A stretch of 64,000 nt of DNA from Isoetes taiwanensis. Lineage: Eukaryota > Streptophyta > Lycopodiopsida > Isoetales > Isoetaceae. Made by a program: the position numbers and the translations under genes. The stretch covers positions 27,796,919 to 27,860,918 of the forward strand of contig JAJEKV010000004.1 of NCBI GenBank assembly GCA_021234155.1, written 5' to 3'. The notes beneath the pieces are model-generated. The model did not search any database. It was not told where the DNA came from and worked only from the letters and a program-made list of their open reading frames with translations. Of this stretch, positions 1 to 12,700 are shown in pieces; the stretch's first letter is position 1, and each line of letters starts with the position of its first letter.

Positions 1-859
1 GACAAAACCATATTTGGAGGAGGCGAGGAGGAAGTACACTATTCTGGTGGTTCTAGTATGACTTCAGAAGCTTGTTGACTTCAATTCGGGGCATGAAACG
101 TTTATGGAAATTTTCACCATGCCTGACCATTAGAAATAAGCGGCCTCATTTGGATCCCTCTTTACTATATGCCACTACATTGTTAGGTGAATAATACTTC
201 TCATCAAACACTCAAGCAATGAATGACATTCAAAACCCATAGGCTATGCTTTCATGATTCAAAATAAGTAGTGCATTTAATATTCAGTTTGTTGCCATCA
301 TTCTCTATTTAGTGACACTTTCAATCTCAACACTTTTGCCTCCAAAGGCTGTGCATTTTGTTATAAAAGGGAACTATAAGGAATTAACTAATAGGCGATA
401 ATGATAGAACTCTCAAACAAGAGATGTGCTCCAATGACCAAAAGGCTTACAGTATTCTTGAGTTCCTTCAATCGAGGATCAAATTCACCATTGGAATTGC
501 ACATTAATATGAAAGTAATTTATATGTTTTAGTTTAACAACGATCAGGACCCATATATGAATTGGTGTAGGGTCACATACACATTAATTAGATATATAGT
601 CTTCACTTGATAATTGTCTCTCTTCTTTGATAAGCTTTGAATAACAAAATTGACTAGGATAACAAGTTTTTGAATAACAATGATAGGCTTTGAATCTAAT
701 GATAAGCTTTGGGTAACAAGTTGATTATGTAGTGTTTAATGAGATGGAATATATAGTCAACAAGTGCATGATATCATGCTGGTTATGAAGGTTCATATGT
801 TGAATTTATTCATGGCAGAGAAGAAGACAATTGTTTAGGCGCTTAATAGAAAACAAAAA

Positions 860-1255
860 TAAAACTTAACGGTATGTGCGAGAAGGTATTCTTACTTAGA
901 TTAGCATTAAGTTAAAAAAAATAACCTAATGGATGAATGTGCGAGAGAGGCATTGCCGTTAGCATTAAGTTAGACTAACTTAATAGGCACCTATGCGAAG
1001 AAATTCTTGAATTGGTATTAAGTTAAGCACTAACTTAACTAAGGTAATCAAAGAACACATTTTTATTTTATTGATGGATTAAAAAAATAAACTAACTTGT
1101 TTCAATGCAGAAAGGATTTAACCGAGTTTCCGTTAGGTTAAAGTCTTAACGTAAAGTTAACTTAGTCTTGAATTAAGAACACAAGAGTCTTCTATAAGTA
1201 TAATGGCGGTTAAAAAAATTAACTTATTCCTAAACTTAACGGCGAGTGCGAAGGT
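860..1255. repeat. Diverged short repeats around attaagtta / taacttaa
   Basis: Strings such as acttaacgg followed by gtgcgaga recur near 866, 925, 978 and 1233, separated by attaagtta palindromes (for example ttaagttaagcactaactta near 1020). Spacing is irregular (roughly 55-80 bp at first), so this is an old, decayed tandem repeat or nested small hairpins rather than a clean satellite. Confidence 0.4.
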
Positions 1256-3106
1256 ACCCTAAGACCCATATTTGCCCTAATACAATATGTAAGTCTTGAT
1301 GGCAAAACCGTGCAATACAACCTATAATACTTTTATAAAAAAGCTGAACATTTTATTATATGCAGAAGAACATTAATTCTATGAATGGACAACTTCATTT
1401 CAGTCCACTTTATTACCGCTAATGGTTTATGGTCTACATACTTAAAAATACAATAATAAAGCACTTATTATGAACCCAACAAAAAAACTACCATGAAGAA
1501 CTATGAACCTCTGTGATAATAAATTATCTAAACATATATAATCCAGTCGTCCCGTCCGCAATGAACTAAATTTAATTTGTTTTGAAATTCATTTTGCGGA
1601 CAAGATATTTTCCTTTTTCTTTCCTATATGTCCAGGTCTTCATTTTCCGCCTCAATCGCCTCCATTCTCACATCCACGGATATAAGTCGACCACTTGGCT
1701 CCTCCGCCTTCTTCTTAACCATCTATATCACATTCGCAGCATTTCGTCCATCCTGGCTTCCCTCAGTTCGTTTTTCTTCCACCATGCTTGATTAGAGCGA
1801 TTGTTTAATACACATATTGTTGCCTTGCCAGGCCAAATGATTCATTCCTTTTTCTAGTTTTGCGGCGGACAGTTGATGAAGAGATCTAGAAGCTCATAGC
1901 CCGAGTTCTCGCCTTCTCCTTCGCAGGCGAGAGAAAGGGAGGGCTGGAATATAGAGAGCTAGGGCGATTTCTCTTGCAAGGTCGAGGCGAGGAAAAATCC
2001 GGAAAAGAAAAGCGAAATAAAAAAAAGAAATGCTAAGATGTGTCGAATAAATCTTGTTAGACAATTTTGCCTCCATTTCTGTAGCGACATGCAGTGAAGT
2101 TCGACTTACGAGCGATTGTGATTGGTATAATTGCACAAAATCAAGAACACGAAAGCAGAGAAAAGGAGGAGGAGCAAAGTAGGGTTTTTAGCAGTATAGG
2201 AATCTTTTGAAGCAGTATAGGGTTAGAAATGATGGAAGGAAGCGTAGGATATGATGCATTATTGAAGTTGTACTCGAGGCAATTTTCTCAAAAGATTGCG
2301 GATCGATGCCCTATGATGCAAAGTATTTGTTGCGGGGAAAGTGTTTCATTGAGAAACCTCTTTTGAAGGATTATTTGCTTTGGGAGCTACCACGATTATG
2401 CAATCAATCCAAAAAGGATAGGTCGTAATGGTAAACATATAAGACAAAAGATCACTATGTGAAGGGATTATTTCTTGATAGCGATAAAATGAAGAAACGA
2501 ATGCAAATACTTGGTTTCAAATATTAGGGTGAGGAGTAAGGCGGATATATATTCCTTGCGAGAAGGAAAGCTCACGGGAAATCCTTTAGAAAATTTCTCT
2601 AAGGAAAAACTACATTAGAAGGAAGAATCACCATATATTTATCACCAGGTTGCCAATCACTTCCAGGTAGCAATAGAATAATTTCGATGGTTTGCAAAAG
2701 AATGATAACTCTCAAAACTTCCTTCAAATTCCGGCCAGGTTAAAGGATGGCAAACACAATCTTTTATCGGGACCTATAATAAAAGGCGAGTTACGGCATT
2801 AAGGGCATGCTCGGACTTATCTTTTCGACAGTCAAGCATTCTAAACAAGAATGACAGGATTCACATTCCAAATACGGCAACAATAGGATAAGAAATAGAG
2901 CAACAACAGTACATTAGGTTTTTGTATTAGCAAGCCATATTCACTTATAGTTACGGAAAATTTTTATGAACCTAACATATTCACGAACACACGGCTTCTG
3001 TGTAAAAGCTTCACATGGTCCGAAATCCATAGGTATTGAACATATTAAGCTGTTTCACGTACTTCATTTAAAATCCTTGTGAAATATGAAGCCTTGCGAC
3101 CATAGA

Positions 3107-3152
3107 TTATGTCATCATCCGATTATGTCATCATCAGTTATGTCATCATCCG
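3107..3152. repeat. Short tandem repeat (ttatgtcatcatc unit)
   Basis: Three consecutive copies of a 14-17 bp unit containing ttatgtcatcatc are read directly from the sequence. No coding context. Confidence 0.7.
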
Positions 3153-3252
3153 GCCTTGCGTACGGTTAAAAGTTTGTAACGAATGACACGATCAAAGTAA
3201 ATAAGCGGAAAAGAAATTAACAATAACAATATAATAAAGGGTATTAAGGATA

Positions 3253-3270
3253 TGCAAAATATATGAAGTT
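3253..3270. repeat. Left target-site duplication of the LINE
   Basis: tgcaaaatatatgaagtt here matches tgccaaaatatatggaagtt at 17849-17868 apart from two single-base indels. It abuts a run of nine T at 3269-3277, which is the poly(A) tail of an element on the minus strand. This is the geometry expected of a target-primed LINE insertion. Confidence 0.75.
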
Positions 3271-3314
3271 TTTTTTTGAAGAGCGTGATTTACTTCATAT
3301 TATACATAAAAATA

Positions 3315-6300
3315 TTACAAGTACTTCCCGGAAGTAAGAAATGTCACGGAAGCATCAATCACTTTTAGATGATCCTCCATATTGGAATTTTGTCTGATCG
3401 AGGCCAATTGAGTCGAAGCGCAATTATACAACTTCTTCACCAATTTCTTGAAGCACCACGAGAAGAAATAAACATCATAAAGACCTTTCTTAGCCTTGGC
3501 TGCATACCTCCATATTAGCCAAGGGCTTTTTGCCATATGAAATGCAATCATACCGACCGATCCTTGATTTGGATAAATACCCAAAAGAAAGTCTTGTTAT
3601 CAAAGATACTCCAAAAAAGAGAATCTTAGGCCGGGACCTAAGACTACTCGACAAGCACACAAATATAAGCGATTGCTCCAATGTTTCAATGCAGCTCACA
3701 TTGGAGCAAAGTGGGCTACTCCGGCTTAAAGCGATGAACCATCTCATTAACTCAAGGCGATGAATCCTGCCAAAGTGTTGTTTACCTTTGGAATTATCTT
3801 TGGACCAAACAGGTTCGGATGGATTGCCATTGAGGAAGGCAAAAGTACGTAAAGTGCCATTTTCGAAGGTGACGATAAAGAAGAGTATTTGAGGGTAAGC
3901 AATCACGTAGCATGAAGTGACTAGCTTCTTGCCTTCTTTAATACAACACTGAACAAAGTTCCGGCCATCTCTTGTTACCCACCTTCTTAATTAGAGGAAA
4001 GGCACTTGCTACATAAGCCCATATCACGATATCTTTTATCCAATAATCCATATGTCTCCACGAAACCATTGCCAGGGCAATGTCAATACCAAAATACCCT
4101 TTGACTAAATGAGGAAATAATACTGCTCTCCTCCACCTCGCTTGGGAATGCGCATGCATAAATTCGACAAGCCCAGGTGTAGTTGTCCATGAAGTATACA
4201 AGGCAACCACGGAAAGGAAAGATGCAGAGACAAGCTTCCCAATCAAATGTAATCACACCTTCCGGACTACACCTTCCAGGCCCGAAGCAAAGCCTTTGGT
4301 CTTTGGAGAAGCATGTGAAGAAGCTTTCCAATGGATATAACAATACCCGCAGGGGCTCATTTCTCACACCTGGCTTATGAAAACCATACACTTCTTTACT
4401 GATTGTTTAGAAAAAGTAACTTCCTTACTGGTGATGCACAATCATCTTTCAACAAAAGCCGAACAATAACCAAAGCTAAGACCACTGTAAAGAAAGATCC
4501 AACATACAAGACCTCTTGTTGTTGTTAAACAACATACATTTCTTCCGCCACCTTCACCGGTGCCTCCTTGATGGGTACACCGAGACAAAAATCTCTTACA
4601 ATCTTTTTATCTCTCTGCAAACTTAGAAAATTTGGAGCCAATAGAAGCCAGAAACCAAATAAATATCGTATTGTTCAATAAAGCTTAGCTACTTAATTCT
4701 ACACACATAAGGATAACTTTGAACCTCTCCACCAAATCGGTTGCCTTTGTAGATTTAAGATAATTTCATCCCATGCTTCATTCATGTCAATATCTAAACC
4801 AAGGGGACTCTAGAAACTTTGTCTTTACGGATGGTACAACAACCTTCCGAACATACTCATATAAAATGTGGAGCTGCTTCCTTCCCCACCCATAAAGCAC
4901 TACACTTAACCCAATTAAGGAAATGACGGATACAATTGAAAATATATCAAAAATCTTTTGATTATACGCACATTATTCTCTTCACCATCCACTAGCAAGA
5001 AATTGCCAATCCTGGCCCAGTTAACCCAAACTTCTGTTCACCTTCTTCCAATAATAATCCCCCTTTACCAAACCATCCTTTTGACCTCATGCAATAGTTG
5101 CAAAAGTCATGCCTGCATAATGCCAAACAAAAAAAGGAGCTAGAGGGCAACCTTGCATTCCCGCGTTCAGTTGGAAAGCGCAATGGTTCCTCCACCGTCT
5201 GATTACTACCCCCTTAGCGATGGCATTTTTTGCATCATGGATCGGGCTTGAGCCCAAATCCCAATTTCAAAGCATGGCATCCAAGAAGAGTCCACTTCAC
5301 ACTATCATAAGCTTTAGCAAAATCCAATTTTAGTAGAAGATTTTGACTTTGAACATTAGGTAATGAACTCCTTTATATCTTTACTATATTATGAAAATTT
5401 GCAGAGCACGGAAGAAAACTGGTGGGCGCATCTATTCTCAATCCCAAAACTGTTGTTCGTCTTTACGCATGAAACATAATTTTATAGATAGTAGATAGAA
5501 GAGTTGTTGAGCCAATCATGAATGCTCACGGGTTCTTTTCACTTTTAGGAATAAGAGAAGTCAAACCCGTATTTAAATCCTATCAAGTTGATGTGAAGTA
5601 CACAAATCTGTGAGCCTCCATAGTAACTTCTTGGCGTCAATTTCCAATACCTTTTTAAAAAGAATTTCTATAGGGATACCATCTATACCGGACATTTATA
5701 AAACCAACTCAAATATTGCGCTCTAGCCAATTAGAACATGGGAAATTAGGGGCCTCCTAACAATTGAGATTCCTATTGTGAAAAAATTGCATGAACCTTA
5801 GAAAGCCTGTATCACGCATTACATCTTCATGAGGCAAGTGTTTGACCTTAGTTTCAAAGTATTGAGTGAGGTACTTGATCTCATTTGGCTCTGTCATTAC
5901 CTCCCATCCAGCGGAGATAAAGAGTGCATAAGAGCTGCCTCTTTGAAATACAAAAAATAGCTTATTACGCTTGATCTCCATCTTTGTTGAGTTAATCCAG
6001 TTTAACTACGTCTTTGATTGAATTTTAAGGCCACTTCAAGACCCACACGAATAGCATCAATAACTGTTGCAGTCTAAAAGAGTCCGTACCCACTTTCTTA
6101 AGCTCCTCTAATTCGGCGCCCTTAAACACTCAATGTCTCTTTTCTTCACGAAGACGTTCTTGCTCCCACCTTTTATAAAAATCTGACATTTTACCCAAAG
6201 CCTCAACAATTCTTCATACCATGTTGTTGAGATGAAGCCTTTTGCCAAACCTCACAGAGCATCACCTTCAAACTCCTCATTAAGCGACCATCAGTATTCA

Positions 6301-6595
6301 AGATTTAAAGACCGTTTTCTCTTTTATCGATATGAGTAAGTTCGATTTTCAAGAATTTGGGATTATAGGGTCGAGGCCTTGGGCCCAAATAATTAAGCCT
6401 CATAACAGTGGACACATATATCACAAAACACACTATTTGCATACATTCGATCATGATGAGCCTGTGACAATCCTGGGCCAACCCAATTATTAGTCCAAGT
6501 AAAAGATGAATCTCCATCAACTTCCATAAACCCATGTTGAAAGAGTAACTTCTGCCACTGCTGCCGTTCAAAGCCGCTTACAATCTGTCCTCCAC
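3315..6595 (-). pseudogene. LINE ORF2, reverse transcriptase half, decayed
   Basis: The minus-strand translation, spread over all three frames, gives recognisable non-LTR reverse transcriptase pieces. WTNNWVGPGLSQAHHDR at about 6500-6435 is the linker after the endonuclease. KLDFAKAYDSVKW at about 5325-5285 contains the catalytic Asp of motif A. A GCPLAPF-like string follows near 5150. Further low-quality pieces (about 4390-3940 and 3906-3315) fit the C-terminal part. I could not find an intact F/YADD box. Stops and frameshifts occur every 100-300 bp, so this is a pseudogene in the sequence as given. Confidence 0.75.
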
Positions 6596-7060
6596 CTAAC
6601 TTTGTCTTGTCTTTGATTCGACCATATTGAAATCCCCTACTAAAAGCCAAGCCACATTTTCTCCCCATTTTGGTATTTTATTACATAAAGAAGCCCATAA
6701 AGTTGCTCTTTTTCTAGGAATATTAGATGCATATACATTAATGATACCACATTCTTGAAGTCCTTGCTTCCATTTAATGACTGTCCACCTTCCAAATTTA
6801 TCTTTTGCTGTAAATGTGACATGAACATCCATACTCCAGGCTATCATTGTACCACCCCGAGCCTTGCCTGAAGTACTTATTATAGCAGAAGTTTGCTTCC
6901 CAAACAAATTCATCATTGGAACAACCCTGCCTCTATCACATTTATGCTCTTGAATACATAAAATATCTGGATTAATGTGTTTAATTAAATTAGCCAACCT
7001 CTGCCATTTTTGAGGAGATGAACGTGCTCCTCTCACATTCCAAGACATGATCGTAAGCAT
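6596..7060 (-). CDS. LINE ORF2 endonuclease domain (5' part of ORF2)
   Basis: Reading from ATG at 7060 or 7048, the protein starts MLTIMSWNVRGARSS and continues through the classical endonuclease/exonuclease/phosphatase signature: NVRG at the N-terminus, PDILCIQEHKCD with the metal-binding Glu, GGTMIAWS, and the catalytic LLVGDFNMV near the end. In L1-type LINEs this domain nicks target DNA to prime reverse transcription. The open frame runs upstream into the gypsy LTR at 7106, so the first residues of the longer frame are not native. It is open to about 6596 and then shifts frame into the decayed reverse transcriptase. The 5' end overlaps the 3' end of ORF1 in another frame. Confidence 0.85.
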   Translation of the reverse strand: MLTIMSWNVRGARSSPQKWQRLANLIKHINPDILCIQEHKCDRGRVVPMMNLFGKQTSAIISTSGKARGGTMIAWSMDVHVTFTAKDKFGRWTVIKWKQGLQECGIINVYASNIPRKRATLWASLCNKIPKWGENVAWLLVGDFNMVESKTRQS

Positions 7061-7100
7061 GAGGTATTTTGGATTTCTTCTTCCTCCTCTTTTTTGATGA

Positions 7101-7105
7101 GGCTT
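7101..7105. repeat. Left 5-bp target duplication (ggctt) of the gypsy element
   Basis: ggctt lies immediately before the TG of the left LTR and again at 15746-15750 after the CA of the right LTR. It fixes the exact insertion point inside the LINE, near the ORF1/ORF2 junction. Confidence 0.95.
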
Positions 7106-7696
7106 TGTTAGTCCTGTGCCTCCTGGTACAGGACTATTCATGCATACGACGGACCAAGTCAAGGCCAAGGATCCACAACCAGGCACGGGTCAGTCGTCAA
7201 AGGCCCAGCAGAAGACCAAGCAGACCACGCAGACAAAGACCACGCCTGGCGTCAACAAGAGGCGGCGCTCAGACAAGTGACGGCCCGTCACCGCCCGCGT
7301 CAGCGTCAGCGTGATTTCAGGCTTTTCAAGAGGCACCGCCAGCATTCCTCCAAATCAGGCCTCCTTCCAGGAGTCGGCATCGAGATCAGTCAGAGTGTCT
7401 ATATTGGGCCAAAGGCCATTGTACTATATATATGAGTAGAGCTAGCACATGAGTTTTTAGATGAGTTTTGAGTCTTGTCTCATTTCAGTTTTCTCTCGAT
7501 TGCGAGAGCTCATGTATCTTCATTGACATCAAGGAAGCTTATTATTGTGATCTCATTGTTCTCTTTTGTTTTCTTTCCCCTTTCCTTTGTTTTTCTTGCA
7601 AATCCCGCGTGACATAGTCCCCGGAGTCTCCTGTTAGATCCAAGGGTCCTCACAGAGGGCTGTCTTACAGGAGTTCCCGAACCCAGACCCCAAACA
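7106..7696 (+). repeat. Gypsy left LTR
   Basis: 591 bp from tgttagtcc to ccccaaaca. It matches the right LTR (15161-15745) closely in its last 300 bp. In its first 300 bp it differs at many CAG sites, which appear as CGG or similar in the right copy. A TATA-like tactatatatatgag lies at about 7421. Confidence 0.95.
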
Positions 7697-7697
7697 C

Positions 7698-7717
7698 TGT
7701 CGCCGCTGTCGGGTCTG
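7698..7717 (+). other. Probable primer-binding site (tRNA-Asp-like)
   Basis: One base after the LTR comes tgtcgccgctgtcgggtctg. From memory this resembles the complement of a plant tRNA-Asp 3' end (tggcgccgttgccgggga) with several mismatches. The position is exactly right for a minus-strand primer site; the tRNA identity is tentative. Confidence 0.55.
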
Positions 7718-7737
7718 ATTTTTCTTTTCCTTCCATC

Positions 7738-9780
7738 ATGTCGGCTCGAGGTTTCACTCATGAAGAACTTCTTTGCCAAACGGCGGCTCGACTGGAGCGC
7801 CATCAATGACGCGAGGCTGTTCGGGATATGTATGACACTGCTTATGACATTGAGGGAGGTCGTATCCGCTCACGCGCTCAGTCGGCACCTCCTACCCCTC
7901 GTGCTCATTCTCGACCAGGGTCTCCCCACGTATTGTGTCGTCATTGTTCACAACCGCAATCTCCACAACATACCCACATTCAGCCCGCCTCACTATTTCC
8001 GGACTCGACAGCGCCTATATCAACATCCCTTGGTCACACCCCTCTTAGTCACAACCTTCTTCACCTCCTGGTGGGATGGGTTACCATCAAGTGTCTTTTG
8101 GCCCTACCCACGTTCGACTTCGGTCTTCTCCATCTTTTCAGCATGCTCTTCTGTCTATCGGACCAGCGATCTCAAGCCTCATGAGGATGGCTCCCAAGGC
8201 CCTTCCCGGATCTTTGCTTTTGGTGGACCCCAAGTTTTTTCGGTTCCACCTCCTTGCTCTCGATCTCGGAGTTTGTACCACCTCTTTATGCTTACGCATA
8301 TCCTCGCCAAATCCCCTATCTATCGCATGATTCGCCTTCCTCGCCCTCTTATAATTTGAAGTTGACTTATCCCACTTTTGGCAACACTAAAGGCAAACCT
8401 CTGGATCAAAGTGCTTCGGCACACATGGAGGAATTTGAAGCCTTAGCCATTCGAGCGGTCATGCGCAGACCACAACTCAAATTTCATATCTTTTCGACCA
8501 CGCCAGAGAGGCGTCCCTCATCGATGGTTAATGGCCAATAAGAGTCACTTTGGAAACAAAGTTGGCAAGAAATGAAAGCGCCTTTTACGTCTCATTATGG
8601 CACCCCGGACGATGATCGATTACTCCTCAAGCAACTCAGCGACCTTCAACAAGAACCCACGGAGTCCGCAGGGATTTTGTGGACCGTCTTCACATTCTCG
8701 TCGGTAAACTCGGGAGTACCCCACAAAGCCGGATCCTCGTGCGGTTTTCTGCGGAGGCCTTCCCCCCGCCATTTGACTCATGGCAGAATACACCGTCCCA
8801 AATCTTTGGAGCGGGCCATTGAATTGGTCAATCACTTTCGGTCAATGTTTCTTCTCGGGGTGTTGCTCTGCGGGGAACTCCCTTTCATGCCCCGTCATGG
8901 TTCCTCGAACTCGTTCAACCTCGACAAAGCAAATCCCAACGCGCTCACATCTGGTGTACTATTTGTAAATATCAAGGTCATCTGGCAAATGAATGCAACG
9001 CCTCCAATGGCCCTCCTCATTGTAAAAGATGCAATATGTGCAATCATGCCACGGAAGAATGCACGCGATCTCATCCTACACCTTTTCGTAATAAAATGGT
9101 CTTTCAAGTCCAGACCACGCCTCAACAACAACAGTCATATCAGCCTCAGCAATATCAAGCTCAACAACCGCAGCAGTATCAACAACCGCAGCAGTATCAA
9201 CAAACGCAGCCATCTCAGCAGTCACGAGGACAAGGCAACCGTCCTCCTTTTGATCCTTCCAAGGCTCAATGTTATCATTGTCATGAATGGGGTCACACCA
9301 CCACGGCGTGTCCTCAACTGCCTCAAGTTCAAGTTCAACTTCCAGGTTCCAATCAACCGGCTTCTGTCCGTCTCACGGCTTATCAACTCTGGGTGGCCAA
9401 CGGGAAACAGGGTCCTCGTCCTGTTTTGAGAAAGCCTCCTCGGCCGCCTCAACAACAGCGACCTCAGCAAGCTGCGTCTACTTCCAATCCTATGGATCAA
9501 CAAGCTCAGGAGGAGATTTATCAGGCTCTCAACCCTCCTGTCCAACAGTCCAATTGGGTTGGTCTTGTCTCGCGTCGCACACGGGCTTCACGCCCTTTGA
9601 CCATTATTCCTCATGACCATGGCTTTGCTTTTCTTTGTGGGCTGTTCCTCATGGCGAGGATAAAAAGTTCGCCGCGACCTGATCTTGACAAACTTATGCC
9701 TCACGTCATGCCTAAAGTGAGACAAAGTATTCTGAAACTCATGCAGGCTGCGGAAGGTCGAACACTGGCAAATGTTCATG
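7738..9780 (+). pseudogene. Gypsy gag with three CCHC zinc knuckles, frameshifted
   Basis: Gag starts at ATG 7738 (MSARGFTHEELL) and is soon frameshifted near 7808. Capsid-like sequence follows (about 8400-8860, e.g. MEEFEALAIRAVMRR). The nucleocapsid part has three CX2CX4HX4C knuckles: CTICKYQGHLANEC at about 8957, CKRCNMCNHATEEC at about 9022, and CYHCHEWGHTTTAC at about 9271. The last two are separated by a glutamine-rich stretch of QPQQYQ-type repeats. Gag packages the RNA and forms the particle. The best single frame is 9036-10295. The reading frame has to change several times, so it is not translatable as given. Confidence 0.8.
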
Positions 9781-12700
9781 CCACCACGAGAGCTCAGCAG
9801 CGTCAGGCAGCACCGTCATCATCTACCGATTGCGGCGCTCTCAGCCATATCCAAATATTTGCTGGCGAGGTCGAGCTTCTCAAAGTTTACGCTTCTTTAC
9901 CACAGTCCCCAGCTCCATTGGACCCTGCGGACCCCTTTTCACATGTTCCCTTGGAACTTCAAGAAGAACTTGCCAAGATCAAGATTCATTTGAGCTTGGC
10001 CACTATTTTGAAACTCTGTCCGGCTCTCAAAGATCAGTTACCTCTTCCCATGGTTACGGTTTGGAGTACATTGCGACTTCAACACCCACGGTGCATGCCA
10101 CGGTGGGCAATCAAATATATCAATCATGTCCAAATTGATGGTGGTAGTGCCGTCAATCTCATTCTTGATAAACTTCGGGGAAGCAATTGGGCATCAAACA
10201 ATTATACCGTGCCCCTTATGACATCAAATTGGCAAATGGCCATATCCGCAGCGCCCTCAAGGCGTCACTCCTCTTCTCCACATAAGCATTGGTGATCTCA
10301 AATTCCCCTTGGAATTTGGTGTTTGAAAGCGAGGAGAAGATCACGGTGATTATGAAATCTTTGGTTGGGCGACCTTTTCTCCCGGGGCTAAGAGTATTCA
10401 TTCTTGGGCCACGGACCAACTTGTTATCACCGATGGCCATCTCAATGCCACAATGGATGCGGAAGGCGGCCAATTGATCTCTGTCGAGAATGTTGAACCT
10501 TCCATCTCGGACACGACGAAGAAGCCCAAAATATTTATCATGTTCAAGCTCCTCCGGTGGTCTACCTCTCTCCTCTTACCCCGAAAGTATCTTTGATCCA
10601 CAGGGGGTGACATGGCCTTCGATCGGGACCGGGCGTGGCGGCTCTCTTGGACCCTTACCTGGCTTCCTGCAATCGCATTCAACGTCTTAATCATTTTTCT
10701 AATCCCCTTCCTTCCTCAGAGACAGTTGATGTTCATGCCGTCATGAAGCAACCATTGCTTGATGGCGCTTCGTGACCTCTTTTCTTCCGACGCAACATCT
10801 TTGCTCCTCGTCATGCTTGACCTCACGCTCATCGAGGTTCGGGACACCGGAGGTTGTTCCTCATATTCAAACTCACGAAGTGGAAATCGTAGACATTGGA
10901 AACAATCAACCGGTCGGCTTAGGCGCTAAACTTCCACCTACTTATAAAGCACTGTATTTGTGTGGCTGTTCAAGAAATTCAAACATATCTTTGCTTGGAG
11001 CTACAAAGACCTTCGAGGTATCAAAAAGAATTGGGGAACTCACCATTTCTACCAAACCGATGCGCCCAATCTAGCAAAAGGCGATGCAGGCTCAACCCAA
11101 ATTACCGTGATCGGCGTCAAGGCTGAAATTGACAAACTCTTGGGCTGGCTTGGCCTGATTTATGAGGTCAAACATTACGAATGGGTGAGCCCCATCGTCA
11201 TTGCTCTCAAACATAATGGTAAGATCCGGCGTTTTGCGTGGATTACGAAAACTCAATCAAACCCGCGGGCGTGATCATTTTCCGCTTCCTTCACGAGACC
11301 GAGGTTCTTGAAGAAGTTCTTTGGTCATGAGATGTACTCTTTCATGGATGGTTTTTCAGGATACAATCAAATTTCTATCAAGCAAGAAGATCAACTCAAA
11401 ACTACCTTCACCACCCCGTGGGGCACTTTTGCCTACAAGGTGGTCCCTTTTGGCTTGTCAAACTCTCCTTCAACCTTTCAGCGCATCATGCTCTCTGTCT
11501 TTCAAGACTTTATGAAGGATAAACCTTTTCTTCAGATCTTCCAAGATGATTTTTCTGCCTACAGCTCCATGGATGATCACTTGGACAAATTGGAGCTTGT
11601 CTTTCAAAAATGTGATGCATCTGGCATTAGTCTCAATCCTGAGAAGTGCACTTTCTGCGTCACCTCAGGCGTTCTGTTGGGTCATGTGGTCAGTAAGGAA
11701 GGCATCACCACGGATCCCGCTAAAATCAGTTGTGTACTGAAATCTCAAGCACCCTCTAATATCAAAGAGATACGCTCTTTCCTGGGTAAGGTAAATTACT
11801 ATTCCACCTTCATTCCTGGACTTGCAGCTATAGCTGACCCCATGATGAATCCACTTGGGCTTGGAATTCCCAAGCGAAGCCGCAGAAGTTGAAGCGCATT
11901 TACTTACTCGAGGGCTCGGTACTTGTTCCTCCTCAATGGGACAAGCCCTTCCACGTTCATGTTGACGTCTCTGCTTTTGCCATTGGTGCTGTTCTCTCTC
12001 AGGCCTATGATGAAACCACGGATAAACCAATCCGCTATGCCAGCCGGAAACTCAATCCTGGCGGCGCCAACTATTACGCCCGCGAGCGGAAGCCTTGGGC
12101 TTAGTCTTTTTGTGTCCAACGTTTCCGACATTATTTTTTGGGAAGCGGATCAAGTTCTTTGTTGATCATCAAGCTCTTCTTTATTTGATCAACAAAGCCC
12201 GCCCACCGGGGCGCATTGCTCATTGGGTCCTTCTTACGCAGAGTTCGCTCCCTTGAAATTGTTCATAAAGGCGAGCAAATCTCATGTGGTGCCTGATTAT
12301 CTTTCCGCATCCACCGCGGATGATCCCTCCGCGGGTGTTTCGCGCCTTTCAGGGCGCTCAATTGTTCACGGTCGCGGCCCGCCCCATTGGTTTCACAACT
12401 TTTCAGCAATATCTTCTCCTTTGGTGCTCTTCCTCCCGCCAATCCGACGCTCTCTCCAGACAAGCTTCGCTCCCGCCACCGTCAGTTTCTCAGAGAAGTC
12501 CGTGACTATACCATGGTTGCAGGCCATTTGTATAAACGAGGCAAAGACATGGTCCTCCGTCGTTGTGTCCTCCCTCATGAGGTGCCCGATATTGTTCGAC
12601 AAGCCCACGATGGGCTTGGTGGTGGTCATTTTAGTGGTGATGCCACGGCACGCAAAATTCTTTTGGCAGGATACTTCTGGCCCACGCTCTTCAAAGATGC

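Larger units (their letters stand above)
1..3252. other. Intergenic DNA, no gene recognised
   Basis: No convincing gene is seen in this AT-rich stretch. The short reading frames at 1582-1791 (+) and 1894-2136 (-) have low-complexity S/F/R-rich translations with no family motif. Positions about 860-1255 hold diverged repeats of a unit that pairs an attaagtta/taacttaa palindrome with a tgcgagaagg-like string. Positions 3107-3152 hold three short tandem copies of a unit containing ttatgtcatcatc. The stretch ends at the left target duplication of the LINE. Confidence 0.6.
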
